NCBI RefSeq assembly: GCF_013423485.1
Contig: NZ_JABFFR010000013.1
Coordinates: 124,001 to 188,000, forward strand
Reading direction: 5' to 3'
Source of the DNA: Azospirillum oleiclasticum
GTDB lineage: Bacteria; Pseudomonadota; Alphaproteobacteria; Azospirillales; Azospirillaceae
DNA length: 64,000 nt
A model generated the notes under the pieces. It was not told the origin of the DNA, ran no database searches, and saw only the letters and a program-made list of their open reading frames with translations. A program made the position numbers and the translations under genes. Of this stretch, positions 1 to 10,668 are shown one piece after another (position 1 is the stretch's first letter; each line of letters begins with the position of its first letter).

Positions 1-888
1 CGCCTTGCCGGCCTCGCGCTCCACCGTTTCCGCCATGGTGCGGAGCGCCGCGGCCTTGGCGGCTTCGGATTCCCGGCGCTGGCGTTCCTGCGCATCATGC
101 AGGCGCTGGTTCTCCAGCGCCTTCTGCCGGAAGACTTCCACGGTCGCGGCCATGGCGCCGATCTCGTCGGTGCGGTCCAGGCCCGGCACGGTGAGCGCGG
201 TGTCGCCGTCGGCCAGCGCCCGCATGGCGCCGCGGATGCGGTCCAGCGTGCGGAACTGGCGGCGCACCACCAGAAGCATGACCAGGGCGGCGAGCAGGGT
301 GATGCCGCCGGCCACCGTGATGGTGCTCGACACCACCGCGTCGATGACCTTCAGCGTCTCCTTCTTCGCGATGCCGACGAACAGGATCCCCACCGGGGCC
401 CCGTTGCGGTCGAACAGCGGGTCGTAGGCGGTGAAGTAGGTGGTGCCGAGGATGTCGGCCTCGCCACGGTAGGGTTTCCGCTGGTCGATCACCGCGGTGC
501 GCGCCGGCCCGGCGGCCAGCGTGGTGCCGACCGCACGGCTGCCGTCGGGATTCTTGATGTTGGTGGCGATCCTCCGGTCACCGTGGAAGATGGTGGCGAC
601 GCCGCCGTTCAGGCTGCGCACGGCGTCCACGATCTCGTTGGCACCGTCCAGCCGGGTGGCGCCGACATGCAGCACACCATCCACGACGCGGAACTCGCTT
701 CCCTTCTGCTCCAGCAGCATGCGGGCGGTGCGGATCGCCTGCTCGCGCCGTTCCAGTGCCTCCGCGCCGACGCGGTCTCCGACGATCACCACGGTGGCCC
801 AGGTCAGGGCCACCGCCAGCATCACCAGCCCCGCCGTCGCCAGCAGCGTCAGCTTGGCGGCAAGGCTCAGGCTCCGCAGATACGCCAT
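1..888 (-). CDS. Methyl-accepting chemotaxis protein, N-terminal part (cut by window edge)
   Basis: Membrane chemoreceptor; the visible 296 residues are the sensory half. It starts at ATG 888-886 with an AGGAGGG ribosome binding site (complement of 898-904) about nine bases upstream. A hydrophobic N-terminal helix (about residues 8-30) is followed by a periplasmic region with the single-Cache pattern of bacterial chemoreceptors (phrases such as GTTYFTAYDPLFD and GILFVGI), then a second membrane helix and a HAMP-like linker (RTLDRIRGAMRALADGD) leading into a helical arm. The signalling domain lies beyond base 1, so absence of the CheA/CheW-contact hairpin is only truncation. The ligand cannot be read from the sequence. 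Confidence 0.88.
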   Translation of the reverse strand, partial: MAYLRSLSLAAKLTLLATAGLVMLAVALTWATVVIVGDRVGAEALERREQAIRTARMLLEQKGSEFRVVDGVLHVGATRLDGANEIVDAVRSLNGGVATIFHGDRRIATNIKNPDGSRAVGTTLAAGPARTAVIDQRKPYRGEADILGTTYFTAYDPLFDRNGAPVGILFVGIAKKETLKVIDAVVSSTITVAGGITLLAALVMLLVVRRQFRTLDRIRGAMRALADGDTALTVPGLDRTDEIGAMAATVEVFRQKALENQRLHDAQERQRRESEAAKAAALRTMAETVEREAGKA

Positions 889-942
889 CGCGACAATCCC
901 TCCTGGCAGTGGCCGGCGCAACCGGCCTCGATTACCTGGGGG

Positions 943-971
943 ATTATAACGTTCGATCACTAAGAAACTAT
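943..971 (-). promoter_or_regulatory. Candidate sigma70-type promoter for the chemoreceptor
   Basis: On the minus strand a perfect TATAAT lies at 948-943, about 55 bases before the chemoreceptor start. No good TTGACA-like box sits 16-18 bases upstream, so it is supported by the -10 element only. Confidence 0.35.
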
Positions 972-1016
972 ACGAAAGGCGATGGGTTATTTCCTTGCCG
1001 CTTGCAGGGCGCCGGT

Positions 1017-1478
1017 TCAATCGGCCGGGTATCCAAGCCGCTCGAGCACACGCTTGCGGGCGGCGCCGCGCTCCACGTCCGACACCGCCAGCAGACCGCC
1101 CAGGCGACGCAGCAGGTTGGATTCCAGGTCGTTCAACGCGCCGTCCGCGTAGGCCACCTCCCACAGCATCTCGATCAGCCAGAGCCGCTGGTCCGGCGGG
1201 CAATGGTCGTTGATGATCCGGACATAGTCGTAGAGGTGCGACGGACCGCGCGTCTGGGCGCGCGCCTCCTCGTACAGAGTCGCGGCTTCGGTGTCGGTCA
1301 GGCGGAAATGGCTGCGTACCGCGGCGATGATGTGGGTGCGCTCGGCGTCGGTCACGGTGTCGTCGGTGCGCGCGGCCTCCAGCAGCAGGGCGGCGGCGGC
1401 CAGAGGCAGCTCGTCCTGTGCCGGCGTGGCCTCGTCACCATCGAGCCGGTCGAAGAATTTGGCGATGCGGTCGAGCAT
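1017..1478 (-). CDS. TerB-family protein
   Basis: A 153-residue soluble helical protein of the TerB-like (COG4103) family. Visible family signs are the acidic helical repeats: LPLAAAALLLEAARTDDTVTDAE and then, about 70 residues on, LWLIEMLWEVAYADGALNDLE, the paired acidic loops thought to bind metal. The first residues (MLDRIAKFFDRL) form an amphipathic helix often seen in this family. The name comes from tellurite resistance operons, but stand-alone members like this have no demonstrated role in tellurite resistance. It is separated from the T6SS block upstream by an intrinsic terminator, so it is probably transcribed on its own. Confidence 0.8.
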   Translation of the reverse strand: MLDRIAKFFDRLDGDEATPAQDELPLAAAALLLEAARTDDTVTDAERTHIIAAVRSHFRLTDTEAATLYEEARAQTRGPSHLYDYVRIINDHCPPDQRLWLIEMLWEVAYADGALNDLESNLLRRLGGLLAVSDVERGAARKRVLERLGYPAD

Positions 1479-1539
1479 GCGGGTCCGTCCTCGTGATCGT
1501 CACCGGTGGAAACGCCGCGGAGGCCGGTTCGCTCCCGCC

Positions 1540-1574
1540 AAAAAAGAACGCCTCCGTCCCGACGGGCGGAGGCG
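1540..1574 (-). terminator. Rho-independent terminator closing the T6SS block
   Basis: An 8-bp GC-rich stem (CGCCTCCG/CGGAGGCG, 1549-1574) with an inner three-pair extension is followed on the minus strand by TTCTTTTTT (complement of 1540-1548). It lies 67 bases after the stop codon of the last gene of the T6SS block, so it fits as the operon terminator. Confidence 0.8.
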
Positions 1575-1640
1575 CTTAGGTTCCCACTCTATCCGAGCAA
1601 CCATGCTCATACCGTGATACGCAGGGGAGCGCGGTTCGGA

Positions 1641-1961
1641 TCACTCCGGAATCGACTCCGGCGTCACGTCGAGAATCATCGGGTTGGACGGCACCAGCGC
1701 CAGCCGGATGCGGTAGCGCGCGGTGGGCATCTCCTCCCCCGACAGCTCCACCATCAGCTCGGTGCCCTGGAGCGAACGGTTCGCCAGCCCGTGCAGCGGC
1801 GACCGCACCCGCATCACAAAACAGTCCCGCGTTCCGCGCTTGGCCCGCGCCACGGAGCCGACAGGCTCCGGCGCCTGCCACAGCACCCGCTGCACCACGA
1901 GATGGTCGAGCACCACGATGCCGGTGGGGTCCTGCCAGTTGCTGGCGAAGGTCACGCTCAT
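1641..1961 (-). CDS. Unknown small protein at the end of the T6SS block
   Basis: 106 residues; I do not recognise the family. The start chosen is ATG 1961-1959 (MSVTFASNWQ), preceded by AGGATC; a longer in-frame start at 2027 would overlap the kinase gene. It has no signal peptide or membrane segment. The composition looks like a beta-rich globular protein (alternating hydrophobics in GIVVLDHLVVQRVLW, CFVMRVRSPL, TELMVELSG, YRIRLALV). It lies 62 bases after the kinase gene, on the same strand, and just before the terminator at 1540-1574, so it is probably cotranscribed with tssJLM-tagF-kinase. A T6SS accessory or immunity-type role would be inference from position only. Confidence 0.7.
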   Translation of the reverse strand: MSVTFASNWQDPTGIVVLDHLVVQRVLWQAPEPVGSVARAKRGTRDCFVMRVRSPLHGLANRSLQGTELMVELSGEEMPTARYRIRLALVPSNPMILDVTPESIPE

Positions 1962-2023
1962 GGGGGATCCTGGTTGGGGGGAGTGTCTGTGGGGGGCTTC
2001 GCGCCCGGCGCTTATGGATGCAA

Positions 2024-3978
<1,955 letters not shown>

Positions 3979-3982
<4 letters not shown>

Positions 3983-4656
3983 GGGTGTTCTCCCTGTGGC
4001 CGGTCATGGCCGCCGGCCCACGCGCGCCAGCCGCCGTCGAGCATCGACACCAGCCGGTCCACGGGCGGCAGCCCGGCGCAGGCGGCGAAGGCCGAACTCG
4101 CCCGTTCGTTTCCGAGACTCCACCACAGGCTGGCCGGTGTCGGCAACGCGCCCGTGTGCTCCTCGATGGCGCGCCGGCACAGGGCGGCGGCGATGCCACC
4201 CCCCGGCACCGGCCGGCCGAGCGACGCCAGCCCGGCGGCGAAGCCCTCGTAACCGCAGGCCCCGGCCATCAGCCCCCCGGTCAGCGCCTCCACCCCGGTG
4301 AACCACGCGTCGCAGGTGAAGGGCGCCAGCGCCGCGTCGGTCCCCTCGGGCAGGGAGGCCGCGACCAGAAGCGGGTAGGGTCGGCCCACCCGGTCCAGGC
4401 TCGGCACCAGCAGACCGGCGGCGGCGCGTCCGCCACAGGCGCCGGGATCGAGTGCGAAGCGCCACCACGCACCGGCCGCCAGCACCGCCCCCCAGTCGCG
4501 GCCGTGCCGGCGCAGGCCGAGATCGACCACGTCGGTCAACAGCCCGTCCCACGGGTCCGCGATGGCGCGCGGCAGCCCGTGGCGGACGAAATCCCCCACC
4601 GCCGGCATCTTCCCGAGGAAGCCGGGGCCGAAGCCGGTACCGCGCACGTCGCTCAC
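3979..4656 (-). CDS. tagF: T6SS accessory protein TagF
   Basis: 225 residues, cytoplasmic. The N-terminus GFGPGFLGKMPAVGDFVRHGLP is the family hallmark (GWFGKLPSRGDFV-type), followed by DPWDGLL and a typical W-containing core. TagF is a post-translational modulator of T6SS assembly, opposing or tuning the threonine phosphorylation pathway in Pseudomonas and Agrobacterium. The start chosen is GTG 4656-4654, overlapping the tssM stop (GTGA); longer readings into tssM have no family similarity. The stop overlaps the kinase start (ATGA), so TssM, TagF and kinase are translationally coupled, which fits a regulatory module. Confidence 0.88.
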
Positions 4657-7600
4657 AAGCTGGGCGGACAGCGGAAGGACTCCATCAGGTTGCTGGAAAA
4701 GGGGTTGTTGATGCTGTCGGCGCGCAAGCTGAAGGTCGCCCGGCGGTCGCCGACGGTGACGGTCAGGGTGAAGCGGTCGGGCTGGTCGGTGCGCGACAGC
4801 GCCTGGTCCGCCAGGAAGCGGAACAGCGACCATGGCCCGGTCCGCACCACGCCGGCCGGCTGTCCGGCCAGCGGCGGCCCGAAGCTGAGGCGCACGGTGC
4901 TGGGGCCGTCGCCGCCCGGCCATTTCATGATGACCGGCCGCGGCGGCCCGTGCTGGTAGCCCAGCGACTGGCCGTCCACGTCGAACACCACCTGGGTGGC
5001 GCGCGCGTCGAGCTCCACCGGGGTGATCTCGAACACCACCTTGGGTGCGGTGGCGCCGGGCGGGAACAGCCCGTCGCGGATCTTGGCCGCGCGCTCGAAC
5101 TGCTCCAGCGCTGCCGTGCTCATTCCCAGTGCGGCGTCATCGACCTTCTGGAACTTCCAGGGCGACTGGCTGGTGTCCACGAAGGGCTTCAGGTTGGCGT
5201 TGAAGAACTGGTCGATCAGCCCGCCAGGGGCGAACAGCTTGACGAAGTCGGCCGGCGCCACATCGACGGGGGAGTTGCGGACCATCGGGAAGCGGTTGTC
5301 CAGCGCCGCCTTGCACAGCGGCAGGACGGTGCTGGTCCAGACCTGGTTGATCTGGTTCTTGGCACCACCCACCGCGATCGTGGTGCTGGCCTGGGCGACG
5401 CCGGCGACCATGCCGCCGACCGGCGGCGGCAGGTTGCGGGCGGTCGCCTTCATGGCGGCGACGAGCTGCCCGCGGTCGCCGCCGGACAGGTTGGCGAGCA
5501 GCGCCGAATTCTGGTCCGGGGCGTTGGCGGCGCGCGCCACCTGCTGGTAGAGGTCGCCCAGCTGCTTGATGGTGTCGTCCAGCTTCGACGGCTGGCCGTT
5601 CTCGCTCTTGGCGTAGTCGCGCAGGGCCTGGAAGCGGTCGTTGATGACCTGTCCCGGCGGCGGTCCGCCCTGGTCCACCTGGACCCCGGCGATCCGGGCC
5701 AGGGCGGAGAGGTTCTGTGTGCCCAGCGCGAGGTTGCGCTGGGCCTGGTTGACCTGGTTGAGCGCCGCCGCCCCCGGCCCCGACGCGGCCCCCGGCTGGC
5801 CGGCCGCCGGCTGCTGCGGCCCCGGTACCAGCGTCGTCTCGCGCACCACGGCGGTCATCCAGCGCTTCAGCGGCGAATCCGGGCCGGACAGTGCGTTCAG
5901 CACGTCGGCGGCGTGGCTCAGGCTGCGGAAGGGGACGATGGCGACGTCGCCCAGCAGCTCGTCCCAGCGCCGGCCGTATTCGTTGAGGTAGAGGGCGAGG
6001 ATGTCCTTCTGCAGGCGGTTCTGCAGGTTCACCGCGTCCGGCCCCAGCGTCGGCTGGCCGAGCACCCAGCCTTCGCCGACCAGCGCCCCGGCGACCGCGG
6101 GGATGGCGTCCATCACCGGGCCGTGGAAGGCGTCATAGGTGTAGAGGCCGGGCACCCCCTCTGACAGCGGCTTGCCGGACGGGCGGTAGAGGGCACGGGT
6201 GGAGAGCGGCCCGGCCTTGTCCACCAGCCGCCAGTCGGGCAGCGCCTTCAGCGCCTCCTCGTTGCGCAGGGCGTCGAAGCCACGCTCGGCGAGCGGGTAT
6301 TGCCCCAGCGTCACCCGCGCCTCGCGCACCAGCCCCTCGTCGAGCGGGATGGGGGCGAATTTCGCCTCCATCAGCGCTTCCATGTGGGTGCGCAGGTCGT
6401 TGCGGGTGTTTTCCAGGAAGGGACCGGGAAGGGTGGCGAGCCAGTCCAGCGCCATCCAGTCGACCACCAGCTCCTTGTCCAGCGGCCCCTGGCCGCCCAG
6501 CATCAGGTAGACCTTCAATGCCTGATAGAGATAGTCGGGCCGCGACCGCTCGCGCCGCACCTGCTCCTCCAGCCGCAGGAAGACGCGGCTCAGCAGCACG
6601 GTGCGCAGCGCCCGCACATAGAGCGTGTCGGCCTGCCGGCCGATCCGGGTGCCCTGGTAGAGGCCGCCGGTCAGCTCCAGCGGCGGCCACGACCCGCGCT
6701 CCAGCCAGCCGCCGGGCAGGGTGCGCAGGGCGTTCAGCCCCGGCACGATGGTGGCGAAATCGGTGTCGCTGACCCGCGACAGGCTCAAGGGCGCGGTGTT
6801 CAGCGGCTTGAGCGCCTGCGCGGCGGCGGCGGTTGCCGTCTCCGCCTTGTCGAGCAGGGCGTGGTTGCCCTGGTTGCTCACCGCCCAGAAGCCGGCGACC
6901 GCCACGGAGGCCGCCACGGCCCCGCCGGTCGCGACCCGGCGCACCAGCCGCCGCCGCTTCTCCATCGGCAGGTCGGTGCCGGCGAGGTTGGCCTCGGGGA
7001 ACACCACCTCGCGCAGCAGCCGGGCGATGAAGAAGCTGCGACCCTGGCCGACGAAAGGGGGCAGGGTGGGGCGCTCGATGCCGAAGCTGTCGGCGAAGCC
7101 GCCGGTCAGCCGGTCGAGCGGCACGCCGTCCTGGGTGCCGCTGGTGAAATAGACGCCGCGCAGCAGCGGCCGTTCCTCGAACCGGTTCGGCTCGAACACC
7201 AGCGCCAGGAAGTCGAGCAGCGCCGGCCGCAGCAGCGCCACCTGCGCCGGGAACAGGAAATCCAGGGAGCGGCGGGCCATGTCCGGCTCCTGGTGCATGC
7301 GGTCGAGCAGCCGGCGGTTGAGACGGCCGACCAGCGCATCGAACTCCGGCCCGACGAAGCGGACGGCCGCCTCCTCCCCCGCGCCGTCGTCCATCGGCAG
7401 CGTCATGCCCCAGACCTGGTCGCGCTCCTCGCGGCCCAGCGATTCGAAATACTCGTTGAAGCCGGCCAGCAGGTCGGCCTTGGTCAGCAGCACATAGACC
7501 GGGAACCGCACGCCCATGTGGGTGCGCAGCTCCTGCAGGCGGCGCTTCAGCGTCAGCGCGTGCTGCGCCCGGTCGGCGTCGTTCCACACCAGCAGGTCGG

Positions 7601-8297
7601 ACAGGCTGACCGCCATCAGCGCGCCGTTGATCGGCTGGCGCGGCCGGTGCTTCTTCAGCAGGTCGAGGAAGCCGGTCCACACCCGCCCGTCCACCGACTG
7701 CCGGCTGTCCTGGGTGGTGTAGCGGCCGGCGGTGTCGATCAGCACCGCCTCGTCGGTGAACCACCAGTCGCAATTGCGGGTGCCGCCCAGGTCGCGCACG
7801 GCGGTGCGCCCCATCTCCGAGGCCAGCGGGAAGCGCAGGCCGGAGTTCATCAGCGCCGTGGTCTTGCCCGATCCCGGCGCCCCGATCAGCAGGTACCAGG
7901 GGAGCTGGTAGAGGTAGCGCCGGTCCCAGCGACCGCCGAAACGGGTGCGCTTCAGACGCGCCATCGCCTCGCGCAGGCGCTGGCGCAGCAGGTCGATCTC
8001 GTCGTTGCCGACCTCCTGGTCGGGATCGGCCTTGGGCGGTGCGGTCGCCTCGGCCAGCGCCTCCACCACCCGCTCGTTCGCGGCGCGCTGGCGGGCGAGG
8101 CTCCACTGCATGGACAGCGCCCACACCAGCAGGATCACGAACACCGCGACCAGCCGCACCGTCTGGTCCTCGAACGGGCGCGCGTCGGCGAAGGCGAACA
8201 GCGGCCCCAGGAACCAGACGATCGCCGCCAGCGCCAGCGCGCCCACCAGGGTGACCAGCCAGCGCGACGTCAGGATGGACAACAGCTTCTTCAGCAT
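4653..8297 (-). CDS. tssM: T6SS inner-membrane complex subunit TssM (IcmF)
   Basis: 1214 residues, full family length. Two N-terminal membrane helices (about 13-35 and 45-62) are followed by a cytoplasmic NTPase-like domain with an intact Walker A motif, GAPGSGKTT (139-147). A third membrane helix lies near 457-475 and leads into the long periplasmic region that contacts the TssJ lipoprotein. With TssL and TssJ it forms the envelope-spanning channel of the type VI secretion machine. It ends with a stop overlapping the tagF start. Upstream, 170 bases separate it from tssL and contain a REP-like repeat, unlike the tight overlaps elsewhere in this block. Confidence 0.95.
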   Translation of the reverse strand: MLKKLLSILTSRWLVTLVGALALAAIVWFLGPLFAFADARPFEDQTVRLVAVFVILLVWALSMQWSLARQRAANERVVEALAEATAPPKADPDQEVGNDEIDLLRQRLREAMARLKRTRFGGRWDRRYLYQLPWYLLIGAPGSGKTTALMNSGLRFPLASEMGRTAVRDLGGTRNCDWWFTDEAVLIDTAGRYTTQDSRQSVDGRVWTGFLDLLKKHRPRQPINGALMAVSLSDLLVWNDADRAQHALTLKRRLQELRTHMGVRFPVYVLLTKADLLAGFNEYFESLGREERDQVWGMTLPMDDGAGEEAAVRFVGPEFDALVGRLNRRLLDRMHQEPDMARRSLDFLFPAQVALLRPALLDFLALVFEPNRFEERPLLRGVYFTSGTQDGVPLDRLTGGFADSFGIERPTLPPFVGQGRSFFIARLLREVVFPEANLAGTDLPMEKRRRLVRRVATGGAVAASVAVAGFWAVSNQGNHALLDKAETATAAAAQALKPLNTAPLSLSRVSDTDFATIVPGLNALRTLPGGWLERGSWPPLELTGGLYQGTRIGRQADTLYVRALRTVLLSRVFLRLEEQVRRERSRPDYLYQALKVYLMLGGQGPLDKELVVDWMALDWLATLPGPFLENTRNDLRTHMEALMEAKFAPIPLDEGLVREARVTLGQYPLAERGFDALRNEEALKALPDWRLVDKAGPLSTRALYRPSGKPLSEGVPGLYTYDAFHGPVMDAIPAVAGALVGEGWVLGQPTLGPDAVNLQNRLQKDILALYLNEYGRRWDELLGDVAIVPFRSLSHAADVLNALSGPDSPLKRWMTAVVRETTLVPGPQQPAAGQPGAASGPGAAALNQVNQAQRNLALGTQNLSALARIAGVQVDQGGPPPGQVINDRFQALRDYAKSENGQPSKLDDTIKQLGDLYQQVARAANAPDQNSALLANLSGGDRGQLVAAMKATARNLPPPVGGMVAGVAQASTTIAVGGAKNQINQVWTSTVLPLCKAALDNRFPMVRNSPVDVAPADFVKLFAPGGLIDQFFNANLKPFVDTSQSPWKFQKVDDAALGMSTAALEQFERAAKIRDGLFPPGATAPKVVFEITPVELDARATQVVFDVDGQSLGYQHGPPRPVIMKWPGGDGPSTVRLSFGPPLAGQPAGVVRTGPWSLFRFLADQALSRTDQPDRFTLTVTVGDRRATFSLRADSINNPFSSNLMESFRCPPSL

Positions 8298-8322
8298 CAG
8301 GGCCGTCCGGGCGTGGATCCCG

Positions 8323-8385
8323 CCTCTCCCCCCCGGGGAGAGGTCGGCGCGCAGCGCCGGGTGAGGGGGAAAACCCTCTCCCGCC
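8323..8385. repeat. REP-like palindromic repeat, copy A
   Basis: This 63-base segment between tssL and tssM is identical to 63148-63210 near the CRISPR array. It contains a CCTCTCCCC/GGGGAGAGG hairpin, a GGCGC/GCGCC palindrome and a CCCTCTCCC tail. Its position inside the T6SS transcription unit suggests an RNA-level effect (stability or partial termination), but this is inference. Confidence 0.85.
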
Positions 8386-8467
8386 TAGGGCGAGGGTTGC
8401 TGGCGTCTTCGTACGTCGTGTTGCCGTCTGGCACTGCCGGACTCCGCTCGGCGGGAACGTGGGTCGC

Positions 8468-9892
8468 TCACGGCGCTTCGAGGATGACCTCGATGCGGCG
8501 GTTCTGCTGGCGGCCCTGCGGGGTGGCGTTGCTGGCGATGGGTTCGGTGTCGCCGCGTCCCTCCGAGCTCAGCCGGTCGCGGCTGCCCAGGACACGCCCG
8601 ACCAGCCCGGCCACCATCTCCGCCCGCGCCACCGACAGCTCCTGGTTGGAGGGGAAGCGGATGGAGCGGATCGGCACATTGTCGGTGTGGCCGACCACCT
8701 GGATCGGTCCCTTCTCCGCCGCCACCGCCTGTCCCACCTTGTCGATCAGCGGCCGCCATTTGGCATCGACCGTGTCGCTGCCGGAGAGGAACAGGCTGGC
8801 CAGCACCCGCACCACCACGCCGCCGCCGTTGCCGGCGAGCACCGACACCTGCCCGGCCTTCACCTCCGCGTCGAGGAAATCGGTGACGCGCTGGAGCGCG
8901 CTGCTCGGCGCCGGCACGGCCGGGGCGGGGGGCGGTGTCAGGCGGGCGATCTCCACCGGCCGGTCGGGCAGGAGCGTGGCCAGGCGCGCCTGCACCCCGT
9001 CCGTCCGCTCGCCCAGCGCGAAGGCGAACCACATGTAGAGGAACATCAGCAGGGCGGCGAGCACCGCGCCGGTCACCCACAGCGGCACGACCGCGCCCAG
9101 CGGGCGGTAGCGGTCGGTGATGCCACGCCAGTGCGGCGACAGTTCCCGCTCGAAATCGCCGCGCTCGCGGCGGATGGCGCGGTACAGCGCGTCGCGCAGC
9201 CGCGCCAGCTCCGCATAGCCGCGCGGTAGCACGCGGTACCGGCCCTCGAAACCGAGTGACAGGCAGGCGTAGAACAGCTCCAGTTCCGACAGGTAGCGGC
9301 GCGGCTCCTGGACCATCTGCTCCAGCAGCTCGAAGAAGCGCTCGCCGCCCCAGGTCTCGCGGTGGATGGTGGACACCAGGCTCTTGGTCGCCCACACGCT
9401 CTGCCCGCCCCAGGGGGTGGCGAGCACCACGTCGTCGATGGTGGCGCACAGCGCATAGCGGCCGACGCGGATCTGGTCGGCCGTCAGGCCGGCCTGGATC
9501 GCCGTCGTCTCGAAGCGCTGCATCTCCACGATCACCCGCTCGCGCAGGCTGTCCACGTCGCGGTGGGTCGGCAGGTCGCGCACCCGGACCACCAGCGCCA
9601 GGATGGGCGCGGCGGTGCTGAGCAGCGGGTTCTGGCCCAGCGAGGCGAGGGCGGCCAGAACCCCGTCGTCCATCGCTGCGGATCCCGGCGGGCCGAATGA
9701 CGGCGCGGGCCCGGTCGCGGACAGCGGCGGTGGTGCCGTCGGCGGCGGCGAGGCCGCGGCGTGGGGCGGCGGAAAGCCGTGCGGCGGGGCCGGCGGCGTG
9801 GCGGCGGGTGCGCCGGGGCGGTGGAACGCCATCGGCCGCATGACGGTGGCGTCGATGTCATCCGGTTCGGCGAAGGGATCCTTGCCGGTCAC
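8468..9892 (-). CDS. tssL: T6SS inner-membrane subunit TssL with OmpA-like peptidoglycan domain
   Basis: 474 residues. A proline/alanine-rich N-terminal tail (about 20-75) precedes the DotU/TssL cytoplasmic domain (about 85-260; CATIDDVVLATPWG is typical). A single membrane helix follows (about 266-293), then a periplasmic OmpA-like domain (VVGHTDNVPIR ... RADM-type helix ... QNRRIEV) that should anchor the complex to peptidoglycan, so this is an evolved TssL. Near the N-terminus, DATVMRP places Thr16 in the same setting as the threonine phosphorylated by PpkA in Agrobacterium TssL and read by the FHA domain of Fha. The start ATG 9892 overlaps the tssJ stop. Confidence 0.94.
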   Translation of the reverse strand: MTGKDPFAEPDDIDATVMRPMAFHRPGAPAATPPAPPHGFPPPHAAASPPPTAPPPLSATGPAPSFGPPGSAAMDDGVLAALASLGQNPLLSTAAPILALVVRVRDLPTHRDVDSLRERVIVEMQRFETTAIQAGLTADQIRVGRYALCATIDDVVLATPWGGQSVWATKSLVSTIHRETWGGERFFELLEQMVQEPRRYLSELELFYACLSLGFEGRYRVLPRGYAELARLRDALYRAIRRERGDFERELSPHWRGITDRYRPLGAVVPLWVTGAVLAALLMFLYMWFAFALGERTDGVQARLATLLPDRPVEIARLTPPPAPAVPAPSSALQRVTDFLDAEVKAGQVSVLAGNGGGVVVRVLASLFLSGSDTVDAKWRPLIDKVGQAVAAEKGPIQVVGHTDNVPIRSIRFPSNQELSVARAEMVAGLVGRVLGSRDRLSSEGRGDTEPIASNATPQGRQQNRRIEVILEAP

Positions 9893-10515
9893 GAGCGCCC
9901 GTCCCCGGCCGGCAGCGCTGCGGTCAGGCAGGGGCCGGCGACGGGGCGGCAGCGCAGGATCGGCCGCTCCGTCGTTTCCTGCGTGTAGGTTCTCTCCACC
10001 TTCATCTGGACGTTCTGGGAAAGAATCTGGAGTTGCAGGACGTTGATCTTGTCCTGCTCCACCGGCACCACCGCCCGCCAGATCGCCTTCTCGAAATTGC
10101 GGAAGGCGACGACCACGCCGAGCGCGGTCACGTCCGACTTGATGGCGACCTTCACCGTCTCGATCTGGCCGGGCTGGACCACCGCGTCCTGCTTGCCGAC
10201 GGAGGTGGGGCCGAGGGCGGCCTGGTCCTGCTCGAAGAGCTGGAAGAAGTCGGCGTTGTTGAACAGGTCGGTGGTGACGAGCTGGTGGAAGCGCACGACG
10301 ACCGGCGACGGCCGCCCGTTGATGTCGGGATTGAGCGTCGGGGCGGCCATCACGTTGACCTCCGCCAGCGTCTTGGGCGGCGGCGGTTCGGGGTCGGACC
10401 CGCAGCCGGCCAGGACCGGCGCCAGCCCGGCCGCCAGCAGAACCCCCAGTACGGCCCGCCCCAGTACCGCCCGGCGCGCGATTGTGGCCGTTCCTGCCTC
10501 GATACCCATGCTCAT
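9889..10515 (-). CDS. tssJ: T6SS outer-membrane lipoprotein TssJ
   Basis: 208 residues. The signal peptide ends in a clear lipobox (LAGC, Cys38), followed by the TssJ core: PDINGRPSPVVVRFHQL and LFNNADFFQLFE are family signatures. The lipoprotein sits in the outer membrane and recruits TssM. It is the first gene of the minus-strand T6SS block, with start ATG 10515 (an alternative ATG is two codons on). The roughly 150 bases upstream hold the only room for a block promoter; a TATGAT on the minus strand near 10568 is a weak candidate. It overlaps tssL by ATGA. Confidence 0.9.
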   Translation of the reverse strand: MSMGIEAGTATIARRAVLGRAVLGVLLAAGLAPVLAGCGSDPEPPPPKTLAEVNVMAAPTLNPDINGRPSPVVVRFHQLVTTDLFNNADFFQLFEQDQAALGPTSVGKQDAVVQPGQIETVKVAIKSDVTALGVVVAFRNFEKAIWRAVVPVEQDKINVLQLQILSQNVQMKVERTYTQETTERPILRCRPVAGPCLTAALPAGDGRS

Positions 10516-10668
10516 CGCCCTTTTCGGTGGTGGCGCACCGCCGACGTGCTTAACCCGTTCTTGCGGTCATCATATACCAGCGATAACCACGCCGGTCACC
10601 CCCAAGCGGTCCCGGGGGTGGCCCGGGGGACAGGCGGACCAAAATGGTTTCAGGGGGTTGCCGGGGCG

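Noticed and set aside
1-888. Truncated chemoreceptor pseudogene
   Set aside because: The frame is open to the window edge, so truncation is an artefact of the window.
1017-1478. Tellurite resistance determinant
   Set aside because: TerB-like fold alone, without other ter genes, does not support resistance.
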